A stretch of DNA of 64,000 nucleotides, from contig CM055191.1 in assembly GCA_029224185.1 (NCBI GenBank), positions 21,626,952-21,690,951 on the forward strand, written 5' to 3'. The position numbers and the translations under genes were made by a program. The notes beneath the pieces were generated by a model that saw only the letters and a list, made by a program, of their open reading frames with translations, made no database searches and was not told where the DNA came from. Of the stretch, positions 8,119 through 20,550 are shown piece after piece; within the stretch, counting starts at the first letter, position 1, and every line of letters starts with the position of its first letter. The stretch is from Karalla daura. Taxonomy: Eukaryota > Chordata > Actinopteri > Chaetodontiformes > Leiognathidae.

Positions 8119-9260
8119 GTAAAAAAATGACCATCCCGGACCAGTCGTTTTGGCCGAAATCCCGACCCCTCGCGAGCGAGTCCAAACGCACGATTTGGGG
8201 TGTGAGCCGCCTCCGGGGTGGCCCACGCTCACTGGAAAAAGCAATCCCGAGGCCGGCTGTGGTCCCGGAGCTGAGATATTAACCCTCGCCGAAAGTGAAA
8301 AAAACGACCACCCCGGACCTGTCGTTTTCGGCCGAAATCCCGACCCCGAACGAGCGAGTCCAAACGCACGATTTGGGGTGTGAGCCGCCTCCGGGGTGGC
8401 CCACGCTCACTGGAAAAAGCAATCCCGAGGCCGGCTGTGGTCCAGGAGCTGAGATATTAACCCTCGCCGAAAGTGAAAAAAACGACCACCCCGGACCTGT
8501 CGTTTTGAGCCGATTTCCTGACCCCGAACGAGCGAGCTCAAACCCACCATTTGGGGTGTGAGCCGCCTCCGGGGTGGCCCACGCTCACTGGATAAAGCAA
8601 TCCCGAGGCCGGCTGTGGTCCAGGAGCTGAGATATTAACCCTCGCCGAAAGTGAAAAAAACGACCACCCCGGACCTGTCGTTTTCGGCCGAAATCCCGAC
8701 CCCGAACGAGCGAGTCCAAACGCACGATTTGGGGTGTGAGCCGCCTCCGGGGTGGCCCACGCTCACTGGAAAAAGCAATCCCGAGGCCGGATTTGATCCT
8801 GGAGCTGAGATGTTAACCCTCGCCGAAAGTGAAAAAAACGACCACCCCGGACCTGTCGTTTTCGGCCGAAATCCCGACCCCGAACGAGCGAGTCCAAACG
8901 CACGATTTGGGGTGTGAGCCGCCTCCGGGGTGGCCCACGCTCACTGGAAAAAGCAATCCCGAGGCCGGCTGTGGTCCAGGAGCTGAGATATTAACCCTCG
9001 CCGAAAGTGAAAAAAACGACCACCCCGGACCTGTCGTTTTGAGCCGATTTCCTGACCCCGAACGAGCGAGCTCAAACCCACCATTTGGGGTGTGAGCCGC
9101 CTCCGGGGTGGCCCACGCTCACTGGATAAAGCAATCCCGAGGCCGGCTGTGGTCCAGGAGCTGAGATATTAACCCTCGCCGAAAGTGAAAAAAACGACCA
9201 CCCCGGACCTGTCGTTTTCGGCCGAAATCCCGACCCCGAACGAGCGAGTCCAAACGCACG

Positions 9261-9438
9261 ATTTGGGGTGTGAGCCGCCTCCCGGGTGGCCCACGCTCAC
9301 TGGAAAAAGCAATCCCGAGGCCGGATTTGATCCTGGAGCTGAGATATTAACCCTCGCCGAAAGTGAAAAAAACGACCACCCCGGACCTGTCGTTTTCGGC
9401 CGAAATCCCGACCCCGAACGAGCGAGTCCAAACGCACG
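9261..9438 (+). repeat. Reference 178-base monomer, GGATTTGATCC class
   Basis: It has the same landmarks as the CTGTGG class but reads CCGGATTTGATCCTGGAG in the middle and CTCCCGGGTGG near the start. GGAT-TTG-ATCC is a small inverted repeat, and it is exactly where the palindromes of the composite units are centred. This class is therefore the likely parent of the inverted segments. Confidence 0.95.
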
Positions 9439-10655
9439 ATTTGGGGTGTGAGCCGCCTCTGGGGTGGCCCACGCTCACTGGAAAAAGCAATCCCGAGGCC
9501 GGCTGTGGTCCCGGAGCTGAGATATTAACCCTCGCCGAAAGTGAAAAAAACGACCACCCCGGACCTGTCGTTTTCGGCCGAAATCCCGACCCCTCGCGAG
9601 CGAGTCCAAACGCACGATTTGGGGTGTGAGCCGCCTCCGGGGTGGCCCACGCTCACTGGAAAAAGCAATCCCGAGGCCGGCTGTGGTCCCGGAGCTGAGA
9701 TATTAACCCTCGCCGAAAGTGAAAAAAACGACCACCCCGGACCTGTCGTTTTCGGCCGAAATCCCGACCCCTCGCGAGCGAGTCCAAACGCACGATTTGG
9801 GGTGTGAGCCGCCTCCGGGGTGGCCCACGCTCACTGGATAAAGCAATCCCGAGGCCGGATTTGATCCTGGAGCTGAGATATTAACCCTCGCCGAAAGTGA
9901 AAAAAACGACCACCCCGGACCTGTCGTTTTCGGCCGAAATCCCGACCCCGTACGAGCGAGTCCAAACGCACGATTTGGGGTGTGAGCCGCCTCTGGGGTG
10001 GCCCACGCTCACTGGAAAAAGCAATCCCGAGGCCGGCTGTGGTCCCGGAGCTGAGATATTAACCCTCGCCGAAAGTGAAAAAAACGACCACCCCGGACCT
10101 GTCGTTTTCGGCCGAAATCCCGACCCCGAACGAGCGAGTCCAAACGCACGATTTGGGGTGTGAGCCGCCTCCGGGGTGGCCCACGCTCACTGGATAAAGC
10201 AATCCCGAGGCCGGCTGTGGTCCAGGAGCTGAGATATTAACCCTCGCCGAAAGTGAAAAAAACGACCACCCCGGACCTGTGGTTTTCGGCCGAAATCCCG
10301 ACCCCTCGCGAGCGAGTCCAAACGCACGATTTGGGGTGTGAGCCGCCTCCGGGGTGGCCCACGCTCACTGGAAAAAGCAATCCCGAGGCCGGCTGTGGTC
10401 CAGGAGCTGAGATATTAACCCTCGCCGAAAGTGAAAAAAACGACCACCCCGGACCTGTCGTTTTGAGCCGATTTCCTGACCCCGAACGAGCGAGCTCAAA
10501 CCCACCATTTGGGGTGTGAGCCGCCTCTGGGGTGGCCCACGCTCACAGGAAAAAGCAATCCCGATGCCGGATTTGATCTTGGAGCTGAGATATCAAAGCT
10601 CGCCGAAAGTGAAAAAAACCACAGGTCCGGGGTGGTCGTTTTTTTCACTTTTTCA

Positions 10656-10767
10656 CTTTCGGCGAGCTTTAAAATCTCAGCTCCAGGATCATTTGATCCT
10701 GGAGCTTTAAAATCTCAGCTCCAGGATCATTTGATCCTGGAGCTGAGATTTTAAAGCTCGCCGAAAG
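10656..10767. repeat. Palindrome 4: doubled, copy of palindrome 3
   Basis: It has the same +38 structure and the same flanking private markers, 2649 bases downstream of palindrome 3. It therefore arose by duplication of that block and not by a second doubling. Confidence 0.96.
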
Positions 10768-12414
10768 GTAAAAAAATGACCATCCCGGACCAGTCGTTTT
10801 GGCCGAAATCCCGACCCCTCGCGAGCGAGTCCAAACGCACGATTTGGGGTGTGAGCCGCCTCCGGGGTGGCCCACGCTCACTGGAAAAAGCAATCCCGAG
10901 GCCGGCTGTGGTCCCGGAGCTGAGATATTAACCCTCGCCGAAAGTGAAAAAAACGACCACCCCGGACCTGTCGTTTTCGGCCGAAATCCCGACCCCTCGC
11001 GAGCGAGTCCAAACGCACGATTTGGGGTGTGAGCCGCCTCCGGGGTGGCCCACGCTCACTGGATAAAGCAATCCCGAGGCCGGCTGTGGTCCAGGAGCTG
11101 AGATATTAACCCTCGCCGAAAGTGAAAAAAACGACCACCCCGGACCTGTCGTTTTCGGCCGAAATCCTGACCCCGAACGAATGAGTCCAAACGCACGATT
11201 TGGGGTGTGAGCCGCCTCCGGGGTGGCCCACGCTCACTGGAAACAGCAATCCCGAGGCCGGCTGTGGTCCCGGAGCTGAGATATTAACCCTCGCCGAAAG
11301 TGAAAAAAACGACCACCCCGGACCTGTCGTTTTCGACCGAAATCCTGACCCCGAACGAATGAGTCCAAACGCACGATTTGGGGTGTGAGCCGCCTCCGGG
11401 GTGGCCCACGCTCACTGGAAAAAGCAATCCCGAGGCCGGCTGTGGTCCCGGAGCTGAGATATTAACCCTCGCCGAAAGTGAAAAAAACGACCACCCCGGA
11501 CCTGTCGTTTTGAGCCGATTTCCTGACCCCGAACGAGCGAGCTCAAACCCACCATTTGGGGTGTGAGCCGCCTCCGGGGTGGCCCACACTCACTGGATAA
11601 AGCAATCCCGAGGCCGGCTGTGGTCCAGGAGCTGAGATATTAACCCTCGCCGAAAGTGAAAAAAACGACCACCCCGGACCTGTCGTTTTCGGCCGAAATC
11701 CCGACCCCTCGCGAGCGAGTCCAAACGCACGATTTGGGGTGTGAGCCGCCTCCGGGGTGGCCCACGCTCACTGGATAAAGCAATCCCGAGGCCGGCTGTG
11801 GTCCAGGAGCTGAGATATTAACCCTCGCCGAAAGTGAAAAAAACGACCACCCCGGACCTGTCGTTTTCGGCCGAAATCCCGACCCCTCGCGAGCGAGTCC
11901 AAACGCACGATTTGGGGTGTGAGCCGCCTCCGGGGTGGCCCACGCTCACTGGAAAAAGCAATCCCGAGGCCGGCTGTGGTCCCGGAGCTGAGATATTAAC
12001 CCTCGCCGAAAGTGAAAAAAACGACCACCCCGGACCTGTCGTTTTCCGCCGAAATCCCGACCCCTCGCGAGCAAGTCCAAACGCACGATTTGGGGTGTGA
12101 GCCGCCTCCGGGGTGGCCCACGCTCACTGGAAAAAGCAATCCCGAGGCCGGATTTGATCCTGGAGCTGAGATATTAACCCTCGCCGAAAGTGAAAAAAAC
12201 GACCACCCCGGACCTGTCGTTTTCGGCCGAAATCCCGACCCCGAACGAGCGAGTCCAAACGCACGATTTGGGGTGTGAGCCGCCTCTGGGGTGGCCCACG
12301 CTCACTGGAAAAAGCAATCCCGATGCCGGATTTGATCCTGGAGCTGAAATATCAAAGCTCGCCGAAAGTGAAAAGAACCACAGGTCCGGGGTGGTCGTTT
12401 TTTTCACTTTTTCA

Positions 12415-12506
12415 CTTTCGGCGAGCTTTAAAATCTCAGCTCCAGGATCAAATGATCCTGGAGCTGAGATTTTAAAGCTCGGCGAGATTTTAAAGCTCGC
12501 CGAAAG
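12415..12506. repeat. Palindrome 5: AA spacer, +18 bases in right arm
   Basis: The spacer is AA (12451-12452) where the standard has TT. The right arm repeats GGCGAGATTTTAAAGCTC, which breaks arm symmetry. The preceding monomer reads GAAATATC and GAAAAGAACCAC, markers of this family. Confidence 0.96.
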
Positions 12507-13975
12507 GTAAAAAAATGACCATCCCGGACCAGTCGTTTTGGCCGAAATCCCGACCCCTCGCGAGCGAGTCCAAACGCACGATTTGGGGTGTGAGCCGCCT
12601 CCCGGGTGGCCCACGCTCACTGGAAAACGCAATCCCGAGGCCGGCTGTGGTCCCGGAGCTGAGATATTAACCCTCGCCGAAAGTGAAAAAAACGACAACC
12701 CCGGACCTGTCGTTTTCGGCCGAAATCCTGACCCCGAACGAATGAGTCCAAACGCACGATTTGGGGTGTGAGCCGCCTCCGGGGTGGCCCACGCTCACTG
12801 GAAAAAGCAATCCCGAGGCCGGCTGTGGTCCCGGAGCTGAGATATTAACCCTCGCCGAAAGTGAAAAAAACGACCACCCCGGACCTGTCGTTTTCGGCCG
12901 AAATCCCGACCCCTCGCGAGCGAGTCCAAACGCACGATTTGGGGTGTGAGCCGCCTCCGGGGTGGCCCACGCTCACTGGAAAAAGCAATCCCGAGGCCGG
13001 CTGTGGTCCCGGAGCTGAGATATTAACCCTCGCCGAAAGTGAAAAAAACGACCACCCCGGACCTGTCGTTTTGAGCCGATTTCCTGACCCCGAACGAGCG
13101 AGCTCAAACCCACCATTTGGGGTGTGAGCCGCCTCCGGGGTGGCCCACACTCACTGGATAAAGCAATCCCGAGGCCGGCTGTGGTCCAGGAGCTGAGATA
13201 TTAACCCTCGCCGAAAGTGAAAAAAACGACCACCCCGGACCTGTCGTTTTCGGCCGAAATCCCGACCCCTCGCGAGCGAGTCCAAACGCACGATTTGGGG
13301 TGTGAGCCGCCTCCGGGGTGGCCCACGCTCACTGGATAAAGCAATCCCGAGGCCGGCTGTGGTCCAGGAGCTGAGATATTAACCCTCGCCGAAAGTGAAA
13401 AAAACGACCACCCCGGACCTGTCGTTTTCGGCCGAAATCCCGACCCCTCGCGAGCGAGTCCAAACGCACGATTTGGGGTGTGAGCCGCCTCCGGGGTGGC
13501 CCACGCTCACTGGAAAAAGCAATCCCGAGGCCGGCTGTGGTCCCGGAGCTGAGATATTAACCCTCGCCGAAAGTGAAAAAAACGACCACCCCGGACCTGT
13601 CGTTTTCCGCCGAAATCCCGACCCCTCGCGAGCAAGTCCAAACGCACGATTTGGGGTGTGATCCGCCTCCGGGGTGGCCCACGCTCACTGGAAAAAGCAA
13701 TCCCGAGGCCGGATTTGATCCTGGAGCTGAGATATTAACCCTCGCCGAAAGTGAAAAAAACGACCACCCCGGACCTGTCGTTTTCGGCCGAAATCCCGAC
13801 CCCGAACGAGCGAGTCCAAACGCACGATTTGGGGTGTGAGCCGCCTCTGGGGTGGCCCACGCTCACTGGAAAAAGCAATCCCGATGCCGGATTTGATCCT
13901 GGAGCTGAAATATCAAAGCTCGCCGAAAGTGAAAAGAACCACAGGTCCGGGGTGGTCGTTTTTTTCACTTTTTCA

Positions 13976-14067
13976 CTTTCGGCGAGCTTTAAAATCTCAG
14001 CTCCAGGATCAAATGATCCTGGAGCTGAGATTTTAAAGCTCGGCGAGATTTTAAAGCTCGCCGAAAG
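13976..14067. repeat. Palindrome 6: AA spacer, +18, family of palindrome 5
   Basis: Identical in structure to the copy 1561 bases upstream, including GAAAAGAACCAC in the preceding arm. Confidence 0.96.
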
Positions 14068-15892
14068 GTAAAAAAATGACCATCCCGGACCAGTCGTTTT
14101 GGCCGAAATCCCGACCCCTCGCGAGCGAGTCCAAACGCACGATTTGGGGTGTGAGCCGCCTCCCGGGTGGCCCACGCTCACTGGAAAACGCAATCCCGAG
14201 GCCGGCTGTGGTCCCGGAGCTGAGATATTAACCCTCGCCGAAAGTGAAAAAAACGACAACCCCGGACCTGTCGTTTTCGGCCGAAATCCTGACCCCGAAC
14301 GAATGAGTCCAAACGCACGATTTGGGGTGTGAGCCGCCTCCGGGGTGGCCCACGCTCACTGGAAAAAGCAATCCCGAGGCCGGCTGTGGTCCCGGAGCTG
14401 AGATATTAACCCTCGCCGAAAGTGAAAAAAACGACCACCCCGGACCTGTCGTTTTCGGCCGAAATCCCGACCCCTCGCGAGCGAGTCCAAACGCACGATT
14501 TGGGGTGTGAGCCGCCTCCGGGGTGGCCCACGCTCACTGGATAAAGCAATCCCGAGGCCGGCTGTGGTCCCGGAGCTGAGATATTAACCCTCGCCGAAAG
14601 TGAAAAAAACGACCACCCCGGACCTGTCGTTTTCGGCCGAAATCCCGACCCCTCGCGAGCGAGTCCAAACGCACGATTTGGGGTGTGAGCCGCCTCCGGG
14701 GTGGCCCACGCTCACTGGAAAAAGCAATCCCGAGGCCGGCTGTTGTCCCGGAGCTGAGATATTAACCCTCGCCGAAAGTGAAAAAAACGACCACCCCGGA
14801 CCTGTCGTTTTCGGCCGAAATCCCGACCCCTCGCGAGCGAGTCCAAACGCACGATTTGGGGTGTGAGCCGCCTCCGGGGTGGCCCACGCTCACTGGAAAA
14901 AGCAATCCCGAGGCCGGCTGTGGTCCCGGAGCTGAGATATTAACCCTCGCCGAAAGTGAAAAAAACGACCACCCCGGACCTGTCGTTTTGAGCCGATTTC
15001 CTGACCCCGAACGAGCGAGCTCAAACCCACCATTTGGGGTGTGAGCCGCCTCCGGGGTGGCCCACACTCACTGGATAAAGCAATCCCGAGGCCGGCTGTG
15101 GTCCAGGAGCTGAGATATTAACCCTCGCCGAAAGTGAAAAAAACGACCACCCCGGACCTGTCGTTTTCGGCCGAAATCCCGACCCCTCGCGAGCGAGTCC
15201 AAACGCACGATTTGGGGTGTGAGCCGCCTCCGGGGTGGCCCACGCTCACTGGATAAAGCAATCCCGAGGCCGGCTGTGGTCCAGGAGCTGAGATATTAAC
15301 CCTCGCCGAAAGTGAAAAAAACGACCACCCCGGACCTGTCGTTTTCGGCCGAAATCCCGACCCCTCGCGAGCGAGTCCAAACGCACGATTTGGGGTGTGA
15401 GCCGCCTCCGGGGTGGCCCACGCTCACTGGAAAAAGCAATCCCGAGGCCGGCTGTGGTCCCGGAGCTGAGATATTAACCCTCGCCGAAAGTGAAAAAAAC
15501 GACCACCCCGGACCTGTCGTTTTCCGCCGAAATCCCGACCCCTCGCGAGCAAGTCCAAACGCACGATTTGGGGTGTGAGCCGCCTCCGGGGTGGCCCACG
15601 CTCACTGGAAAAAGCAATCCCGAGGCCGGATTTGATCCTGGAGCTGAGATATTAACCCTCGCCGAAAGTGAAAAAAACGACCACCCCGGACCTGTCGTTT
15701 TCGGCCGAAATCCCGACCCCGAACGAGCGAGTCCAAACGCACGATTTGGGGTGTGAGCCGCCTCTGGGGTGGCCCACGCTCACTGGAAAAAGCAATCCCG
15801 ATGCCGGATTTGATCCTGGAGCTGAAATATCAAAGCTCGCCGAAAGTGAAAAGAACCACAGGTCCGGGGTGGTCGTTTTTTTCACTTTTTCA

Positions 15893-15984
15893 CTTTCGGC
15901 GAGCTTTAAAATCTCAGCTCCAGGATCAAATGATCCTGGAGCTGAGATTTTAAAGCTCGGCGAGATTTTAAAGCTCGCCGAAAG
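15893..15984. repeat. Palindrome 7: AA spacer, +18, family of palindrome 5
   Basis: Third member of the family, 1917 bases (1561 plus two monomers) beyond palindrome 6. Confidence 0.96.
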
Positions 15985-16919
15985 GTAAAAAAATGACCAT
16001 CCCGGACCAGTCGTTTTGGCCGAAATCCCGACCCCTCGCGAGCGAGTCCAAACGCACGATTTGGGGTGTGAGCCGCCTCCCGGGTGGCCCACGCTCACTG
16101 GAAAACGCAATCCCGAGGCCGGCTGTGGTCCCGGAGCTGAGATATTAACCCTCGCCGAAAGTGAAAAAAACGACAACCCCGGACCTGTCGTTTTCGGCCG
16201 AAATCCTGACCCCGAACGAATGAGTCCAAACGCACGATTTGGGGTGTGAGCCGCCTCCGGGGTGGCCCACGCTCACTGGAAAAAGCAATCCCGAGGCCGG
16301 CTGTGGTCCCGGAGCTGAGATATTAACCCTCGCCGAAAGTGAAAAAAACGACCACCCCGGACCTGTCGTTTTCGGCCGAAATCCCGACCCCTCGCGAGCG
16401 AGTCCAAACGCACGATTTGGGGTGTGAGCCGCCTCCGGGGTGGCCCACGCTCACTGGATAAAGCAATCCCGAGGCCGGCTGTGGTCCCGGAGCTGAGATA
16501 TTAACCCTCGCCGAAAGTGAAAAAAACGACCACCCCGGACCTGTCGTTTTCGGCCGAAATCCCGACCCCTCGCGAGCGAGTCCAAACGCACGATTTGGGG
16601 TGTGAGCCGCCTCCGGGGTGGCCCACGCTCACTGGAAAAAGCAATCCCGAGGCCGGCTGTGGTCCCGGAGCTGAGATATTAACCCTCGCCGAAAGTGAAA
16701 AAAACGACCACCCCGGACCTGTCGTTTTCGGCCGAAATCCCGACCCCGAACGAGCGAGTCCAAACGCACGATTTGGGGTGTGAGCCGCCTCTGGGGTGGC
16801 CCACGCTCACTGGAAAAAGCAATCCCGATGCCGGATTTGATCCTGGAGCTGAGATATCAAAGCTCGCCGAAAGTGAAAAAAACCACAGGTCCGGGGTGGT
16901 CGTTTTTTTCACTTTTTCA

Positions 16920-16993
16920 CTTTCGGCGAGCTTTAAAATCTCAGCTCCAGGATCATTTGATCCTGGAGCTGAGATTTTAAAGCTCGCCGAAAG
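16920..16993. repeat. Palindrome 8: standard, TT spacer
   Basis: Followed by TTTTGGCTGAAATCC and CCTTGCGAGC, variants shared only with the copy at 18641. Confidence 0.97.
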
Positions 16994-18640
16994 GTAAAAA
17001 AATGACCATCCCGGACCAGTCGTTTTGGCTGAAATCCCGACCCCTTGCGAGCGAGTCCAAACGCACGATTTGGGGTGTGAGCCGCCTCCGGGGTGGCCCA
17101 CGCTCACTGGAAAACGCAATCCCGAGGCCGGCTGTGGTCCCGGAGCTGAGATATTAACCCTCGCCGAAAGTGAAAAAAACGACCACCCCGGACCTGTCGT
17201 TTTCGGCCGAAATCCTGACCCCGAACGAATGAGTCCAAACGCACGATTTGGGGTGTGAGCCGCCTCCGGGGTGGCCCACGCTCACTGGAAACAGCAATCC
17301 CGAGGCCGGCTGTGGTCCCGGAGCTGAGATATTAACCCTCGCCGAAAGTGAAAAAAACGACCACCCCGGACCTGTCGTTTTCGACCGAAATCCTGACCCC
17401 GAACGAATGAGTCCAAACGCACGATTTGGGGTGTGAGCCGCCTCCGGGGTGGCCCACGCTCACTGGAAAAAGCAATCCCGAGGCCGGCTGTGGTCCCGGA
17501 GCTGAGATATTAACCCTCGCCGAAAGTGAAAAAAACGACCACCCCGGACCTGTCGTTTTGAGCCGATTTCCTGACCCCGAACGAGCGAGCTCAAACCCAC
17601 CATTTGGGGTGTGAGCCGCCTCCGGGGTGGCCCACGCTCACTGGATAAAGCAATCCCGAGGCCGGCTGTGGTCCAGGAGCTGAGATATTAACCCTCGCCG
17701 AAAGTGAAAAAAACGACCACCCCGGACCTGTCGTTTTCGGCCGAAATCCCGACCCCTCGCGAGCGAGTCCAAACGCACGATTTGGGGTGTGAGCCGCCTC
17801 CGGGGTGGCCCACGCTCACTGGAAAAAGCAATCCCGAGGCCGGCTGTGGTCCCGGAGCTGAGATATTAACCCTCGCCGAAAGTGAAAAAAACGACCACCC
17901 CGGACCTGTCGTTTTCGGCCGAAATCCCGACCCCTCGCGAGCGAGTCCAAACGCACGATTTGGGGTGTGAGCCGCCTCCGGGGTGGCCCACGCTCACTGG
18001 AAAAAGCAATCCCGAGGCCGGATTTGATCCTGGAGCTGAGATGTTAACCCTCGCCGAAAGTGAAAAAAACGACCACCCCGGACCTGTCGTTTTCGGCCGA
18101 AATCCCGACCCCTCGCGAGCGAGTCCAAACGCACGATTTGGGGTGTGAGCCGCCTCCGGGGTGGCCCACGCTCACTGGATAAAGCAATCCCGAGGCCGGC
18201 TGTGGTCCCGGAGCTGAGATATTAACCCTCGCCGAAAGTGAAAAAAACGACCACCCCGGACCTGTCGTTTTCGGCCGAAATCCCGACCCCTCGCGAGCGA
18301 GTCCAAACGCACGATTTGGGGTGTGAGCCGCCTCCGGGGTGGCCCACGCTCACTGGAAAAAGCAATCCCGAGGCCGGCTGTGGTCCCGGAGCTGAGATAT
18401 TAACCCTCGCCGAAAGTGAAAAAAACGACCACCCCGGACCTGTCGTTTTCGGCCGAAATCCCGACCCCGAACGAGCGAGTCCAAACGCACGATTTGGGGT
18501 GTGAGCCGCCTCTGGGGTGGCCCACGCTCACTGGAAAAAGCAATCCCGATGCCGGATTTGATCCTGGAGCTGAGATATCAAAGCTCGCCGAAAGTGAAAA
18601 AAACCACAGGTCCGGGGTGGTCGTTTTTTTCACTTTTTCA

Positions 18641-18714
18641 CTTTCGGCGAGCTTTAAAATCTCAGCTCCAGGATCATTTGATCCTGGAGCTGAGATTTTA
18701 AAGCTCGCCGAAAG
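18641..18714. repeat. Palindrome 9: standard, TT spacer
   Basis: Copy of palindrome 8 at an offset of 1721 bases, with the same TTTTGGCTGAAA downstream marker. Confidence 0.97.
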
Positions 18715-20539
18715 GTAAAAAAATGACCATCCCGGACCAGTCGTTTTGGCTGAAATCCCGACCCCTTGCGAGCGAGTCCAAACGCACGATTTGGGGTGTG
18801 AGCCGCCTCCGGGGTGGCCCACGCTCACTGGAAAACGCAATCCCGAGGCCGGCTGTGGTCCCGGAGCTGAGATATTAACCCTCGCCGAAAGTGAAAAAAA
18901 CGACCACCCCGGACCTGTCGTTTTCGGCCGAAATCCTGACCCCGAACGAATGAGTCCAAACGCACGATTTGGGGTGTGAGCCGCCTCCGGGGTGGCCCAC
19001 GCTCACTGGAAACAGCAATCCCGAGGCCGGCTGTGGTCCCGGAGCTGAGATATTAACCCTCGCCGAAAGTGAAAAAAACGACCACCCCGGACCTGTCGTT
19101 TTCGACCGAAATCCTGACCCCGAACGAATGAGTCCAAACGCACGATTTGGGGTGTGAGCCGCCTCCGGGGTGGCCCACGCTCACTGGAAAAAGCAATCCC
19201 GAGGCCGGCTGTGGTCCCGGAGCTGAGATATTAACCCTCGCCGAAAGTGAAAAAAACGACCACCCCGGACCTGTCGTTTTGAGCCGATTTCCTGACCCCG
19301 AACGAGCGAGCTCAAACCCACCATTTGGGGTGTGAGCCGCCTCCGGGGTGGCCCACACTCACTGGATAAAGCAATCCCGAGGCCGGCTGTGGTCCAGGAG
19401 CTGAGATATTAACCCTCGCCGAAAGTGAAAAAAACGACCACCCCGGACCTGTCGTTTTCGGCCGAAATCCCGACCCCTCGCGAGCGAGTCCAAACGCACG
19501 ATTTGGGGTGTGAGCCGCCTCCGGGGTGGCCCACGCTCACTGGATAAAGCAATCCCGAGGCCGGCTGTGGTCCAGGAGCTGAGATATTAACCCTCGCCGA
19601 AAGTGAAAAAAACGACCACCCCGGACCTGTCGTTTTCGGCCGAAATCCCGACCCCTCGCGAGCGAGTCCAAACGCACGATTTGGGGTGTGAGCCGCCTCC
19701 GGGGTGGCCCACGCTCACTGGAAAAAGCAATCCCGAGGCCGGCTGTGGTCCCGGAGCTGAGATATTAACCCTCGCCGAAAGTGAAAAAAACGACCACCCC
19801 GGACCTGTCGTTTTCGGCCGAAATCCCGACCCCTCGCGAGCGAGTCCAAACGCACGATTTGGGGTGTGAGCCGCCTCCGGGGTGGCCCACGCTCACTGGA
19901 AAAAGCAATCCCGAGGCCGGATTTGATCCTGGAGCTGAGATGTTAACCCTCGCCGAAAGTGAAAAAAACGACCACCCCGGACCTGTCGTTTTCGGCCGAA
20001 ATCCCGACCCCTCGCGAGCGAGTCCAAACGCACGATTTGGGGTGTGAGCCGCCTCCGGGGTGGCCCACGCTCACTGGAAAAAGCAATCCCGAGGCCGGCT
20101 GTGGTCCCGGAGCTGAGATATTAACCCTCGCCGAAAGTGAAAAAAATGACCACCCCGGACCTGTCGTTTTCGGCCGAAATCCCGACCCCTCGCGAGCGAG
20201 TCCAAACGCACGATTTGGGGTGTGAGCCGCCTCCGGGGTGGCCCACGCTCACTGGAAAAAGCAATCCCGAGGCCGGATTTGATCCTGGAGCTGAGATGTT
20301 AACCCTCGCCGAAAGTGAAAAAAACGACCACCCCGGACCTATCGTTTTCGGCCGAAATCCCGACCCCGAACGAGCGAGTCCAAACGCACGATTTGGGGTG
20401 TGAGCCGCCTCTGGGGTGGCCCACGCTCACTGGAAAAAGCAATCCCGATGCCGGATTTGATCCTGGAGCTGAGATATCAAAGCTCGCCGAAAGTGAAAAA
20501 AACCACAGGTCCGGGGTGGTCATTTTTTTCACTTTTTCA

Positions 20540-20550
20540 CTTTCTAAGGT
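20540..20550. repeat. Palindrome excision scar 1 (CTTTCTAAGGT)
   Basis: The composite unit is otherwise normal, but 65 bases of palindrome are gone. Five bases of the left arm (CTTTC), one T and AAG of the right arm remain. This composite also has GGTCATTTTTT where the others have GGTCGTTTTTT. Confidence 0.95.

Larger units (their letters stand above)
7858..10994 (+). repeat. Block duplication, offset 2649 (7858-8345 and 10507-10994)
   Basis: About 490 bases around palindromes 3 and 4 match, including the private CACAGG and GATCTTGG variants. Monomer classes on either side differ, so only this segment was copied or converted. Confidence 0.85.
11362..14539 (+). repeat. Tandem higher-order repeat, period 1561
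   Basis: 11362-12978 matches 12923-14539 by class order. Shared private variants are CCCACACTCACTGG (about 11587 and 13148), TTTTCCGCCGAA and GAGCAAGTCC. One difference noted is GTGATCCGCC at about 13662. The unit is six monomers plus the 493-base AA-spacer composite. Confidence 0.88.
12748..16744 (+). repeat. Tandem higher-order repeat, period 1917
   Basis: 12748-14827 matches 14665-16744. It is the 1561 unit plus two monomers. Differences noted are GTGATCC at about 13662 and TGTTGTCCCGG at about 14743. Confidence 0.87.
16323..19354 (+). repeat. Tandem higher-order repeat, period 1721
   Basis: 16323-17633 matches 18044-19354: seven monomers plus one standard 475-base composite. Past 17640 the match resumes at offset 1899, one monomer more. 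Confidence 0.87.
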
